64,000 nucleotides of DNA from Microbacterium helvum. GTDB lineage: Bacteria; Actinomycetota; Actinomycetes; Actinomycetales; Microbacteriaceae. The position numbers and the translations under genes are program-made. Below are positions 45,053-54,097 of the stretch, piece after piece; positions within the stretch are counted from its first letter, which is position 1; every line of letters starts with the position of its first letter. The notes under the pieces were generated by a model that was given only the letters and a program-made list of their open reading frames with translations, was not told the DNA's origin and searched no databases. Where the stretch lies: positions 124,001 through 188,000 of the forward strand of contig NZ_JACXZS010000004.1 of assembly GCF_014779795.1 (NCBI RefSeq), read 5' to 3'.

Positions 45053-47071
45053 TCACGCCGCCACGGGTACGCCCGATTCGGCCTGCTCGAGTTCCTTGCG
45101 CCCGACCCAGCGCTTGAGGGCGACCACCGCGAAGGCCGAGACGACGGTGCCCGCCGCGATCGCCACCAGGAACCCCCACCACGGGTCGATGGCGAAGAGC
45201 ACGAACACGCCGCCGTGGGGCGCGAGGGACTGCACGCCGAACGCCATCGACAGGGCACCGGTCACCGCGCCGCCGATCATCGAGGCGGGGATGACCCGCA
45301 GCGGGTCGGCCGCGGCGAACGGGATCGCGCCCTCGCTGATGAACGAGGCGCCCAGCAGCCACGCGGCCTTGCCGTTCTCGCGCTCGACGGGCGGGAACAG
45401 GTTGCGCGCCAGCACGGTCGAGGCCAGCGCCATCGCCAGCGGCGGCACCATGCCCGCCGCCATCACGGCCGCCATGATCAGGTACGGGGTGGGGTTCTCG
45501 GCCGACCCCGCGCCGAGGCCCGCGACCGCGAAGGCGTACGCGACCTTGTTGACGGGGCCGCCCAGGTCGAAGCACATCATGAGGCCGAGGATGACGCCGA
45601 CGAGGATGATCGCGTCGGTCGCCGCCAGGTCGGTCAGCCACGAGTTGAGGCCCTCCATGAGCGTGGCGATGGGTCGTCCCAGGAAGAGGATCATGAGACC
45701 CGACGCGACGATCGAGGCCAGCAGCGGGATGATCACGACGGGCATGAGACCGCGCAGCCAGCGGGGCGCGCGCCACGTGCCGATCCACCACGCGACGACA
45801 CCGGCGAGCAGCCCGCCGATGAAGCCGGCGTTCATGAGCACCGCGACCGCACCCGCCACGAATCCGGGGGCGATCCCGGGACGGTCGGCGATCGCGAACG
45901 CGATGTAGCCGGCGAGGGCGGACACCAGGAACCCCATGGAGGTCACGCCGATCATGAAGGCGACCGAACCGAGGTACTGCCCCAGGCCGCCTGCCGGCAG
46001 ATCCCACAGCGCGTTGTCGATGATCACGGTCGCGGCGTCCTTGTTGACGTCGTAGCCGCCCAGCAGGAACCCGAGCGCGATCAGCAGGCCGCCGCCGGCG
46101 ACGAACGGGATCATGTAGCTCACGCCGGTGAGCAGGATCCGCTGGATCCGCGCACCCCAGCCGATGCTCTCGGCGGGCGCGGCGGCGACCGCCGCGGTCT
46201 CGCCGCCGACGCGTGCGGCCGACGGGTCGTGCGCCGCCGCCACCGCCTCGGCGATGAGCTGCGCGGGCTGCTCGATGCCGCGCTTGACGCCCGAGCGCAC
46301 CACAGGCTTGCCCGCGAAGCGCTGCGGCTCGCGCACGTCGACGTCGGTCGCGAAGATCACCGCGTCGGCGCCGTCGATGACCTCGCGGGGCAGCGCCTGG
46401 TAGCCGCTGGAGCCCTGCGGCTCGACGACCAGATCGATGCCGGCCTTCTTGCCGGCCGCTGTCAGGGCATCGGCCGCCATGAAGGTGTGCGCGATTCCGG
46501 TGGCGCACGCCGTCACCGCGACCACGCGTGCGGGGCGCCCGTCGATGGTCAGGGCATCCGCGGCCGGACCGGCCGGTGGAGCGGCTGCGGTCGACGAAGG
46601 CGCCGCGGGCGCCGCATCCCCCTCACCGATCGCGGCGCGCACGAGGGCGACCACGTCGTCGTCGGAGCCTGCGGCGCGCAGGCCCGCCGTGAAGTCCTCC
46701 TGCATGAGACTGCGGGCGAGCTTCGACAGCACCGCGAGGTGAGCCTCGGCCGCGTCGGCCGGCGCCGCGATCAGGAACACCAGGTCTGCGGCGCCGTCCG
46801 GGGCGCCGAAGTCGACGCCCGGCTTCAGGCGCGCGAAGGCGAGCGACGGCGTCGTGACGGCGGCGCTCTTCGCATGCGGAATGGCGATCCCGCCGGGAAG
46901 CCCCGTCTCGTCCTTCTGCTCGCGCGCCCATGCGTCGGCGTACAGCGCTTCGGCGTCGGTCGCGCGACCCTGCGCGACGACGCGCTGGGCGAGCGAGCGG
47001 ATGACGGCGGACTTGTCGACGCCGAGATCGGCGTCCAGGCTCACGAGGCCCGGAGTGATGGTGTCGGCCAC
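45053..47071 (-). CDS. fruA: Fructose-specific PTS enzyme IIABC
   Basis: This single polypeptide imports fructose and delivers fructose 1-phosphate. With the GTG start at 47071 it has 672 residues. IIA comes first (GLPGGIAIPHAKSAAV, His66), then IIB with Cys189 in VTACATGIAHTFMAADAL, then a membrane IIC domain of about eight to ten helices from residue 300. I prefer this GTG over an upstream TTG because GGAGGT (47076-47081) is ideally placed for it. It follows fruK and precedes ptsH. Confidence 0.95.
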   Translation of the reverse strand: MADTITPGLVSLDADLGVDKSAVIRSLAQRVVAQGRATDAEALYADAWAREQKDETGLPGGIAIPHAKSAAVTTPSLAFARLKPGVDFGAPDGAADLVFLIAAPADAAEAHLAVLSKLARSLMQEDFTAGLRAAGSDDDVVALVRAAIGEGDAAPAAPSSTAAAPPAGPAADALTIDGRPARVVAVTACATGIAHTFMAADALTAAGKKAGIDLVVEPQGSSGYQALPREVIDGADAVIFATDVDVREPQRFAGKPVVRSGVKRGIEQPAQLIAEAVAAAHDPSAARVGGETAAVAAAPAESIGWGARIQRILLTGVSYMIPFVAGGGLLIALGFLLGGYDVNKDAATVIIDNALWDLPAGGLGQYLGSVAFMIGVTSMGFLVSALAGYIAFAIADRPGIAPGFVAGAVAVLMNAGFIGGLLAGVVAWWIGTWRAPRWLRGLMPVVIIPLLASIVASGLMILFLGRPIATLMEGLNSWLTDLAATDAIILVGVILGLMMCFDLGGPVNKVAYAFAVAGLGAGSAENPTPYLIMAAVMAAGMVPPLAMALASTVLARNLFPPVERENGKAAWLLGASFISEGAIPFAAADPLRVIPASMIGGAVTGALSMAFGVQSLAPHGGVFVLFAIDPWWGFLVAIAAGTVVSAFAVVALKRWVGRKELEQAESGVPVAA

Positions 47072-47113
47072 GATGACCTCCAATGGTCGTTTGGGTCGTG
47101 CGGGTGGGTGGGT

Positions 47114-48055
47114 TCAGGACAGGCGGGTGACGCGCACGTCGCCGTCGGGAAGGTCACCGAGTGCCGGCGCCTGGGTTCCGGGGAGGGATGCCGCGGCCGC
47201 CCCGTAGCGGATGGCCAGGCGCAGCCTCTCGTCGGGCTCGTCGCCCCGCGTCTGCGCGAGGACGTATCCGGCGAGCGAGCTGTCTCCGGCGCCGACGGTG
47301 CTGACGACGCGGATCGGCGGCGGCACGGCGGCCCAGGCGCCGTCCGGCTCGACCAGAAGCGCCCCCCGGGCGCCCAGGGTGACCAGCGCCGCTCCGACGC
47401 GTTCGGGCACCAGGGCACGCGCGACATCGAGCGCCGTCTGCGCATCGGCACCGTCGAGCGAGGTGCCGACCAGCTCGCCGAGCTCTTCGTCGTTCGGCTT
47501 GATGAGGTCGGGACGGCCGTGGGCGACGACCGCGGCCAGCGCGGGACCCGCGGCATCGACCGCGATGCGCGGCGCCTCCGCGCCGTACACCGCGCGGACC
47601 GCCCCGATCACGCGGACGTAGAAGTCGTCGGGCACGCCGGGAGGCAGGGAGCCGGCGAGCACCAGCCAGTCCGCACCGGCCGACGCGGTGACAGTGGCAT
47701 CGACGACGGCCGAGATCTCATCGGGCGAGAGCCGGGCGCCCGGAAGATTCAGCTTCGTCGTGATCCCGGCCGGGTCGGTGATCGCGAGGTTGGCGCGCAC
47801 ATGACCGGCGACCGGCACGCGGTGAGCGTCCAGGCCGCTCCCCCGCAGCGCCGTGTCGAAGGGGTCATCGGCTGCCAGCGGCAGCACGGCCGTGCACGCC
47901 GCTCCGGCCGCGACGATCGCGCGGGCGACGTTGATGCCCTTGCCGCCGGCATCCTCCCGCGCCGACTGCGCAGCCTGCACCTCGCCGGGCTGCAAGGGTG
48001 CGGGCAGCGTCACGGTGCGATCGAGCGACGGATTGGCGGTGAGTGTCACGATCAT
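47114..48055 (-). CDS. fruK: 1-phosphofructokinase
   Basis: FruK phosphorylates fructose 1-phosphate to fructose 1,6-bisphosphate. The 313-residue PfkB-family kinase has GGKGINVARAIVAAG near residue 37, LAGSLPPGV, and the catalytic motif VSTVGAGDSSLAGYV near 245. Its start overlaps the fruR stop by 4 nt, giving the order fruR-fruK-fruA-ptsH. Confidence 0.95.
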   Translation of the reverse strand: MIVTLTANPSLDRTVTLPAPLQPGEVQAAQSAREDAGGKGINVARAIVAAGAACTAVLPLAADDPFDTALRGSGLDAHRVPVAGHVRANLAITDPAGITTKLNLPGARLSPDEISAVVDATVTASAGADWLVLAGSLPPGVPDDFYVRVIGAVRAVYGAEAPRIAVDAAGPALAAVVAHGRPDLIKPNDEELGELVGTSLDGADAQTALDVARALVPERVGAALVTLGARGALLVEPDGAWAAVPPPIRVVSTVGAGDSSLAGYVLAQTRGDEPDERLRLAIRYGAAAASLPGTQAPALGDLPDGDVRVTRLS

Positions 48056-48828
48056 GAGAGCCAGACCTCCACATCGGCATCTGAGAGCGCAGCGGCCAGC
48101 TCGGCGTCGGGTGCGGCGTCGGTCACGAGCACGTCGATCTCGTGCAGCGGCGCGAAGCCGACGAGCAGCTCGGAGCCGAACTTCTCGGCGTCGGCGACGA
48201 CCACGACACGGCGGGCGGCCGCGACGATCGCACGCTTGACCGCCGCCTCGTCGGGATCGGGCGTGCTGAGTCCGAAGGCGGAGAGCCCGTTCGTGCCGAC
48301 GAAGGCGATGTCGGGCCGCAGGGCGCCGATCGCACGAACGGTGTCGGCGCCCACCGCCGCGGCGGTGAGCCCACGCACGCGACCGCCGATGAGTGACAGC
48401 GACGCTCCGGGAACGGCCGCCAGCGCGTGGCCGAGAGTGAGCGAGTGCGTCACGACCTCGATGCGCTCGGTCGACAGCCGCGGCGCGAGTGCGGACGCCA
48501 CGGCGGCCGTCGTCGTGCCGGCATCGAGGAACACCGACCCCGTGAAGTCACCGCCCAGCGCGTCGAGCGCGCGAAGGCCGATGGCGGCCTTCGCGCCGCC
48601 ATGGCGTTCCCGCCGTTCGGCGAGCGACGGTTCGCGAGTGCTCGCACGTTCGCGGCCCACTGCGCCGCCGTGCACGCGTCGCAGCGCACCGATCGACTCG
48701 AGGTGGTCGAGGTCACGGCGGATCGTCTCGGTCGTGACGGCGAATCGGTCGGCGAGCTCGACCACGCTGACGCGCCCCTGCGCGGCCAGCAGGAGCTCGA
48801 TCTGCTCATGGCGCTCCGTTGCGTACAT
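48052..48828 (-). CDS. fruR: DeoR-family transcriptional regulator of the fructose operon
   Basis: The 258-residue protein has an N-terminal DeoR helix-turn-helix (ERHEQIELLLAAQGRVSVVELA, then TTETIRRDLDHLE) and a C-terminal sugar-phosphate-binding domain. I start at the ATG at 48828, where family similarity begins and AAGGACC lies upstream; a longer in-frame reading runs through the operator region. It leads the fru operon and probably represses it until fructose 1-phosphate binds. Confidence 0.9.
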   Translation of the reverse strand: MYATERHEQIELLLAAQGRVSVVELADRFAVTTETIRRDLDHLESIGALRRVHGGAVGRERASTREPSLAERRERHGGAKAAIGLRALDALGGDFTGSVFLDAGTTTAAVASALAPRLSTERIEVVTHSLTLGHALAAVPGASLSLIGGRVRGLTAAAVGADTVRAIGALRPDIAFVGTNGLSAFGLSTPDPDEAAVKRAIVAAARRVVVVADAEKFGSELLVGFAPLHEIDVLVTDAAPDAELAAALSDADVEVWLS

Positions 48829-48840
48829 CTGCGGGTCCTT

Positions 48841-48900
48841 CCGTGGATTCCCACACATTACAACAGATTCCCACATAAACACAAGTGTCAACAGATTCTG
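48841..48900. promoter_or_regulatory. AT-rich operator region with repeated GATTC boxes
   Basis: The short region between fruR and the divergent phosphotransferase is AT-rich for this genome. It carries three direct GATTC boxes at 48846-48850, 48866-48870 and 48894-48898; the first two extend to GATTCCCACA and the last two share ACAGATTC. A minus-strand TTGACA is present near 48886-48891. Repeats upstream of a DeoR regulator are probably its autoregulatory operator. Confidence 0.5.
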
Positions 48901-48920
48901 GACCCGAGTAGGTTCGAACG

Positions 48921-49844
48921 ATGCCCGACAAGCCCGCCGCCGAGGTCGACATCGATGCCGCGCTCGTGCGCCGACTGGTGACGGAGCAGGCTCAGACGAT
49001 CGCCGACGTCGACACGCTCACCCTCGGCAAGTTCTCCGAAGGATGGGACAGCGAGGTCTGGCGACTCGGCGAGGCGCACGCCGTGCGCCTCCCCCGCCGC
49101 GCACTCGCGGCGCCGCTCGTCCTCAACGAGCAGCGCGTGCTCCCGCTGATCCGCGACCGGCTCGCCCCGCTCGGGGTCCTCGTTCCGGCGCCGCTGGTCT
49201 GCGGTGTGCCCTCCGCCGGCTATCCGTGGGCGTGGTCTGTCGTGCCGTGGATCGACGGGGAGCGAGGACTGGATGTTCCGCGCGCCGCCCGCCGAGACTG
49301 GGCCGAGCCGCTCGCGGCGGCGCTCGGCGCCCTGCACGTCGAGGCGCCCGCGGACTTCCCCGTCAACCCCGTGCGCGGACGCCCCCTGGCGACCCGCGAC
49401 CAGGCGTTCCAGGATCGTCTCGCGACCGTGCAGGCGGCCGGAGCGCTCGACGCCGCCGCGACGGATTCCCTCACGACGGTCTGGCACCGCGGACTGCACT
49501 CCAGCGACTGGGGTGCACCCCCGGTGTGGATCCATGGCGATCTGCACCCCGGCAATCTCGTCTCATCCGATGGCGCCCTCGCCGGCATCATCGACTTCGG
49601 CGACGTGACGGCCGGTGATCCCGCCTACGACCTCGCTGTCGCATGGCTCGCCTTCGACACGGGGGGCCGCGCGCGCTTCATCGCCGCGACCGGCGACCGT
49701 TACGACGTCGCCACCTGGCGACGCGCGCACGCATGGGCGGCAGCCGTTGCACTGATGCTGGTCGTGCACAGCGACGACAACCCCGACTACTTCACGCTCG
49801 GGACGGATGCCGTCACGCAGGTGCTCGCCGACGCGCCGGCGTGA
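48921..49844 (+). CDS. Aminoglycoside phosphotransferase-family kinase (APH fold)
   Basis: The 307-residue protein has the APH kinase pattern: a nucleotide-binding N-lobe (GKFSEGWDSEVWRL), the catalytic loop WIHGDLHPGNLV near 203-214 and the metal motif IIDFGDVTAGDPAYDLA. The family phosphorylates antibiotics, choline, homoserine and other small molecules; the substrate cannot be read from sequence. A TAGGTT box (48909-48914) lies exactly 6 nt before the ATG. It shares a short regulatory region with fruR but is probably unrelated in function. Confidence 0.85.
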   Translation: MPDKPAAEVDIDAALVRRLVTEQAQTIADVDTLTLGKFSEGWDSEVWRLGEAHAVRLPRRALAAPLVLNEQRVLPLIRDRLAPLGVLVPAPLVCGVPSAGYPWAWSVVPWIDGERGLDVPRAARRDWAEPLAAALGALHVEAPADFPVNPVRGRPLATRDQAFQDRLATVQAAGALDAAATDSLTTVWHRGLHSSDWGAPPVWIHGDLHPGNLVSSDGALAGIIDFGDVTAGDPAYDLAVAWLAFDTGGRARFIAATGDRYDVATWRRAHAWAAAVALMLVVHSDDNPDYFTLGTDAVTQVLADAPA

Positions 49845-49852
49845 CGGCATCC
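49805..49852 (+). terminator. Terminator hairpin overlapping the phosphotransferase stop codon
   Basis: A perfect 14-bp stem (49805-49818 with 49839-49852) has a 20-nt loop. The left arm encodes part of the protein's last residues and the stop codon lies in the right arm. The arms are built around GGATGCC/GGCATCC. Confidence 0.65.
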
Positions 49853-49902
49853 ATCCGTCGACGTCGACAGCCCGACGTAGCCCTTGCCCCGACGAGGAAC
49901 GC

Positions 49903-49931
49903 TTGACGTACTACGTCAGGCGTACTACGTT
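49903..49931 (+). promoter_or_regulatory. Promoter and PadR operator
   Basis: TTGACG (49903-49908) and TACGTT (49926-49931) are spaced by 17 nt, an ideal promoter. The perfect palindrome TGACGTACTACGTCA (49904-49918) overlaps the -35, and its half GTACTACGT recurs at 49922-49930 over the -10. A protein bound here would block RNA polymerase, so autorepression by the adjacent PadR protein is likely. Confidence 0.7.
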
Positions 49932-49959
49932 TCGTGAAGAGCAGGGAGAGGAGGCGCCC

Positions 49960-50292
49960 ATGATCAGTGCCGACGCCATCCGCGGCTACATCGATCTGAT
50001 GGTGCTGTCGCTGCTGCGCGAGCGATCGTCGTACGCGTACGAGCTCGCTCAGCAGATCAGCACCACGAGCGGGGCGGAGTACACCATCAAGCAGACGACG
50101 CTGTACTCCGCGGTCAAGCGCCTCGAGGCCACGGGTCTGGTCACGTCGTACGCAGGGGCCTCCGATTCCGGCAAGCCCCGCACCTACTACCGGATCACGC
50201 CCAGCGGGTCCGCACATCTCATGCAGAAGGTCGCCGAGTGGCGCGACACCAAGTCCGTCGTCGACCGTTTCGTGGAAGGGATCGAATCATGA
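49960..50292 (+). CDS. PadR-family transcriptional regulator
   Basis: The 110-residue protein has the PadR winged helix: IRGYIDLMVLSLLRERSSYAYELAQQI, then YTIKQTTLYSAVKRLEATGLV and KPRTYYRITPSG. I start at the ATG at 49960, behind AGGGAGAGGAGG; the upstream in-frame extension would translate the operator. Its stop overlaps the next gene by 4 nt, so it probably controls its own operon with the membrane protein. Confidence 0.92.
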   Translation: MISADAIRGYIDLMVLSLLRERSSYAYELAQQISTTSGAEYTIKQTTLYSAVKRLEATGLVTSYAGASDSGKPRTYYRITPSGSAHLMQKVAEWRDTKSVVDRFVEGIES

Positions 50293-51329
50293 ACGTCATC
50301 ACCGCCTATCTCGACACGATGTTCGCCGCCTATCCGGCGTCACCGCGCCTGGCCGAGGCGAAGGCCGAGCTGCAGGCCATGATGGAGGACGCGTACACCT
50401 CGTATCGCGAGCAGGGCATGTCCGAGAACGAGGCGGTGGGCCGCGTGATCACCGAGTTCGGCAACCTCGACGAGCTCGCGCCGCAGCTCGGCATCTCGGC
50501 CGAGATCGCGCCCGTGCCCGCCGCGCAGATCGCCTCCGCGCCCGTCGCTGGGCGAGAACCGCTCGCGCCCGCGCCGATCACCCTCGACGAGGCCGAGGCC
50601 TACACGGCCGCACGACGGCGGACGCAGACCCGGTTCGCCACGGCACAGGCGCTGTTCGTGCTGTCGCCCGCGGTGCTCATCGTGCTGTCGACTCTCGCTG
50701 CCGCGGGAGTGATCGGACTCGGCGCCAACGAGAGCGCGCTGATCGGCGTGCTCGTGCTGCTGGGGTGCGTGGCCGCCGCCGTGCTCATCCTCGTGCAGCG
50801 CCGGCAGCTGCTCACCCCGTTCGCCCGCATCACCGCCGGCGACTTCACTCGCAGCGGCGAGGTGGACCGCTGGGCCGGCGCGCTCGCCTCGCAATCGGCG
50901 CACCGACGGACGACGGCGTTGCAGGTCGCGGTCGGGCTGTGGATCCTCGCGATCGTTCCCGTCCTCACTCTCAGCATGCTGACTCCGCCCGAGGTGTCGC
51001 GGACGTGGATCGGCGTCGCGCTCGCCGCGATGCTGCTGATGATCGCCGGCGGCCTCTTCCTCCTGCTGAAGAACAGCGGGGATGCCGCCACCGCCGCCAC
51101 CCTGATGCAGAGCCGTCGTGCGGTCGGCCCCGGTGCGCGCGAAGACCGGCGGAGCCTCGTGGGCGTCGTGGCCTCGATCTACGGCCCGCTGCTGCTCGTC
51201 GTCTATCTCGCCTGGAGCCTCATCGGCGGGTGGGAGAGGTCCTGGATCGTCTGGCCCGTCGGCGCGGTCCTGTTCGGCGCCATCGTCGCCGGCATCCGCT
51301 CCTGGGAGCGGTATCGCGCGCAGGCGTGA
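50289..51329 (+). CDS. Membrane protein with permease-prefix (HAAS-like) N-terminus
   Basis: The 346-residue protein starts with a helical domain of about 70 residues (VITAYLDTMFAAYPASPRLAEAK, NEAVGRVITEFGNLDELA) of the permease-prefix/HAAS type often paired with PadR regulators. Five or six membrane helices follow in two groups (about 135-180 and 220-260), with a final pair near 300-340. There are no transporter signature motifs, so the substrate or sensing role is unknown. Coupling to PadR suggests a joint envelope-stress response. Confidence 0.75.
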   Translation: MNVITAYLDTMFAAYPASPRLAEAKAELQAMMEDAYTSYREQGMSENEAVGRVITEFGNLDELAPQLGISAEIAPVPAAQIASAPVAGREPLAPAPITLDEAEAYTAARRRTQTRFATAQALFVLSPAVLIVLSTLAAAGVIGLGANESALIGVLVLLGCVAAAVLILVQRRQLLTPFARITAGDFTRSGEVDRWAGALASQSAHRRTTALQVAVGLWILAIVPVLTLSMLTPPEVSRTWIGVALAAMLLMIAGGLFLLLKNSGDAATAATLMQSRRAVGPGAREDRRSLVGVVASIYGPLLLVVYLAWSLIGGWERSWIVWPVGAVLFGAIVAGIRSWERYRAQA

Positions 51330-51339
51330 GCCGAAACGA

Positions 51340-51366
51340 CAAAACCCCCGGTTCACCGGGGGTTTT
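51340..51366. terminator. Terminator between membrane-protein gene and tRNA-Gln
   Basis: An A-run, C5GG and loop TTCA are followed by CCG6 and TTTT, giving an 11-bp stem with one bulged G. It suits the plus-strand gene (U-tract present) and, read from the other side, the minus-strand tRNA. Confidence 0.8.
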
Positions 51367-51373
51367 CGTCTTG

Positions 51374-51445
51374 CTGGGGTACCTGGACTCGAACCAAGAA
51401 CAACTGAACCAGAATCAGCCGTGTTGCCAATTACACCATACCCCA
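51374..51445 (-). tRNA. tRNA-Gln (anticodon CTG)
   Basis: The minus strand folds with acceptor TGGGGTA pairing TACCCCA, D-arm GGTGTAATTGGCAACAC, anticodon loop TTCTGGT (CTG, Gln codon CAG) and T-arm TTGGTTCGAGTCCAG. The discriminator base is G and CCA is not encoded. gltX follows on the same strand 317 nt upstream of this tRNA's 5' region, a fitting neighbour because actinobacteria usually charge tRNA-Gln with glutamate first. Confidence 0.94.
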
Positions 51446-51515
51446 AGGCGTTTCCGCCGAAGCGGTGCCGAGGATAGAGTCTACGTCACCCCGGCACCTG
51501 CTCCAAACCGGGGCG

Positions 51516-53057
51516 CTACCCGCGCGCGTCGGACCGGTGCTCGACCAGTGCGCCGAGGCGTCTGATCGTCTCGGTCTTGCCGAGCAGCTCCATCGACTCG
51601 AACAGCGGCGGCGACACGCGTCGGCCGCTGAGCGCGACGCGCAGCGGACCGTAGGCGACGCGGGGCTTGAGGCCCAGGCCGCCCTCGTCGACCGGTGTGA
51701 TCAAGGCGCCGGCGAGCGCGTCCTGCACAGCGGCGGCCGAGAAATCCGTCTCGGGCACGAGCTCGAGTGCACCGACCGATGCGACCAGCACCTCATCCGC
51801 GTTCGCGGGGAGCGAGGCGAGCGCGTCCTCCTGGTAGGCGAGCTCATCGCTGAACAGGAAGCCCAGCAGGCCCGGCGCGTCCCCGAGCAGTTGCATGCGC
51901 TCCTGCACGAGCGGCGCCGACGCCGCGAGCATCGCCTGCTGCGCCGGGGTGGGGGTCTCGTCGATGACGCCGGCAGCAGCCAGGTACGGCACCAGGCGCG
52001 CCGCGAAGTCCTCGGGCGCGAGCATCCGGATGTGGTCGCCGTTGATCGACTCGGCCTTCTTCTGGTCGAAGCGGGCCGGGTTGGGGTTGACGTCCACGAT
52101 GTCGAACGCGGCGACGAGCTCTTCGAGCGAGAAGACGTCGCGGTCGGGCCCGATCGACCAGCCGAGCAGCGCCAGGTAGTTGAGCAGCCCCTCGTGGATG
52201 AAGCCCTTGTCGCGCTGCAGGAACAGGTCGGCCTTGGGGTCGCGCTTGGAGAGCTTCTTGTTGCCCTCTTCGCCGAGCACCAGCGGCATGTGCGCGAAGC
52301 GCGGGATGAACGTCGTGACGCCGGCATCCACCAGCGCGCCGTACAGCGCGAGCTGACGCGCCGTCGACGGCATGAGGTCCTCGCCGCGGATGACGTGAGT
52401 GATGCCCATCAGCGCGTCGTCGACAGGGTTCACGAACGGGTACAGCGGAACGCCGCCGGCACGCACGAGCACGAAGTCCGGGAACGAGCCCGCCGGGAAG
52501 GTGACCTCGCCGCGGATCAGGTCGACGTACGTGAGGTCCTCATCGGGCACGCGCAGACGCCACGCGGGCTCGCGGCCCTCGGCACGGAACGCGGCCTTCT
52601 GCTCGTCGGTGAGGTGGCGGTCGAAGTTGTCGTAGCCGAGCTGCTTGGCGCGCCCGTTGGCCTCGTTGCGGGCGTCGATCTCTTCTGTCGTCGAGTAGCT
52701 CTCGTACACGGCGCCGGCCGCGATGAGCTTGTCGAGCACCTCACGGTAGATGTCGTGACGCTGCGACTGGCGGTACGGCGCGTGCGGGCCGCCGACTTCG
52801 ACGCCCTCGTCCCAGTCGATCTTGAGCCACCGCAGCGCGTCGAGCAGCTGCAGGTAGCTCTCTTCGCTGTCGCGCGCCGCGTCGGTGTCTTCGATGCGGA
52901 ACACGAGCTTGCCGCCGTTATGGCGGGCGTACGCCCAGTTGAACAGCACGGTGCGGATGAGTCCGACGTGCGGAAGGCCGGTCGGCGACGGGCAGAACCG
53001 GACGCGGACGTCGGCCCCGGTGGCGGTCGTGGTGCGAGGATCAGGCGAAGAAGACAT
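51516..53057 (-). CDS. gltX: Glutamyl-tRNA synthetase
   Basis: The 513-residue class I synthetase has the HIGH-like signature in [11 protein letters not shown] near residue 26 and the KMSKS-like motif [12 protein letters not shown] near 250. Actinobacterial GltX usually charges both tRNA-Glu and tRNA-Gln, the latter corrected by GatCAB. I prefer the ATG at 53057 over the one at 53063, because a TAGAAT box (53066-53071) would place transcription start between the two. Confidence 0.95.
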   Translation of the reverse strand: MSSSPDPRTTTATGADVRVRFCPSPTGLPHVGLIRTVLFNWAYARHNGGKLVFRIEDTDAARDSEESYLQLLDALRWLKIDWDEGVEVGGPHAPYRQSQRHDIYREVLDKLIAAGAVYESYSTTEEIDARNEANGRAKQLGYDNFDRHLTDEQKAAFRAEGREPAWRLRVPDEDLTYVDLIRGEVTFPAGSFPDFVLVRAGGVPLYPFVNPVDDALMGITHVIRGEDLMPSTARQLALYGALVDAGVTTFIPRFAHMPLVLGEEGNKKLSKRDPKADLFLQRDKGFIHEGLLNYLALLGWSIGPDRDVFSLEELVAAFDIVDVNPNPARFDQKKAESINGDHIRMLAPEDFAARLVPYLAAAGVIDETPTPAQQAMLAASAPLVQERMQLLGDAPGLLGFLFSDELAYQEDALASLPANADEVLVASVGALELVPETDFSAAAVQDALAGALITPVDEGGLGLKPRVAYGPLRVALSGRRVSPPLFESMELLGKTETIRRLGALVEHRSDARG

Positions 53058-53085
53058 CACCATGGATTCTAGTTCGCGGATGCCG

Positions 53086-54039
53086 TCACGCCGGGGCCGC
53101 GGCCGGCTCCGCCACGAGCCGTGTCAGCGCCGCGAGGGTCGCCCGCACCGCCGGCACGCGGTCGGCGCCGCGCGCGGTGACGGTGTGGAGCGTGCGCTGC
53201 TCCCCCGCCGGCAGCGGCACGATGTGCAGGCCCGGCAGCTGCGGGAACGACTCCACCGCCATGCGCGGCAGCGTGGCCACACCGATCCCCTGCGCCACGA
53301 GCCCTTCGACCGCGACGAAGTTGTCGGTCTCGAACGCGATGCGCGGCGCGAAGCCGGCCCTGCCGCACAGCTCCAGCAGGTGCCCGCGGCAGCGCGGGCA
53401 GCCGGCGATCCAGGCGTCGCCGGCGAGGCTCGCGACGTCGACCACGGGTCCGCCGGCGCCGGCGTGCCCGGCCGGCAGCACCGCGAGCATCTCGTCGACG
53501 CCGATCGAGCGCACGTCGAGCCCGCGCGCACTCGTGCCGTGCGGGTCGTCGCGGTCGCCCGGATAGCTGAAGGTGAGCGCGATGTCGGTGCGGTCCTCGC
53601 GAACCGCATCCACGGCCTCGGGCGGTTCGGCTTCGACGTAGGTGAGCGAGATGCCGGGATGCCGCACCGCCAGCTCTGCCAGCAGCCGCGGCACGACCGT
53701 GGGCGAGGCCGACGGGAACGCCATGAGCCGCACGCGTGCGGCCCGCAGGCCCTGCAGCTCGGCGAGCTCGCCGGCCGCCGCATCCAGCGCGGTCGTGACA
53801 GCGGGCGCGTGACGGGCGAGGATGCGTCCGGCATCGGTGAGGCGCACGCTGCGCCCGACGCGCTCCACGATCGCGACGCCGAGGCGCTGCTCGAGGCGCT
53901 TGAGCTGCTGGCTCACCGCGGGCTGGCTGTAGCCGAGTTCGAGCGCGGCCCCGGTGATCGAGCCCGCGTCCGCCACAGCCTTCACCAGGCGCAGCTCGCG
54001 CGCGTCGAACCCGGGATCGTCGTCGAGCACGTCCGTCAT
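53086..54039 (-). CDS. LysR-family transcriptional regulator
   Basis: The 317-residue protein has an N-terminal LysR helix-turn-helix ([36 protein letters not shown]) and a periplasmic-binding-like effector domain with a CPRC motif. I start at the ATG at 54039, with TATGCT (54046-54051) 6 nt upstream. It is divergent from the aminotransferase and D-amino-acid genes, which it probably regulates. CATAA-N7-TTATG (54048-54064) between them is a LysR-type T-N11-A box. Confidence 0.92.
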   Translation of the reverse strand: MTDVLDDDPGFDARELRLVKAVADAGSITGAALELGYSQPAVSQQLKRLEQRLGVAIVERVGRSVRLTDAGRILARHAPAVTTALDAAAGELAELQGLRAARVRLMAFPSASPTVVPRLLAELAVRHPGISLTYVEAEPPEAVDAVREDRTDIALTFSYPGDRDDPHGTSARGLDVRSIGVDEMLAVLPAGHAGAGGPVVDVASLAGDAWIAGCPRCRGHLLELCGRAGFAPRIAFETDNFVAVEGLVAQGIGVATLPRMAVESFPQLPGLHIVPLPAGEQRTLHTVTARGADRVPAVRATLAALTRLVAEPAAAPA

Positions 54040-54047
54040 GAGGCGAG

Positions 54048-54064
54048 CATAAGCGTTCGTTATG
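54048..54064. promoter_or_regulatory. LysR-type binding box
   Basis: The perfect inverted repeat CATAA-N7-TTATG fits the T-N11-A pattern. It overlaps the LysR gene's TATGCT box, so it could mediate autorepression, and lies about 35 nt before the divergent aminotransferase start, where it could activate. Confidence 0.6.
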
Positions 54065-54097
54065 AGTTTCATGGAATACCTGTCCTAGACGTGAGCA

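Noticed and set aside
45215..49618. Plus-strand open frame of about 1470 codons opposite the fructose operon
   Set aside because: Its composition is that of a GC-driven shadow frame and it runs across several real genes and their operator.
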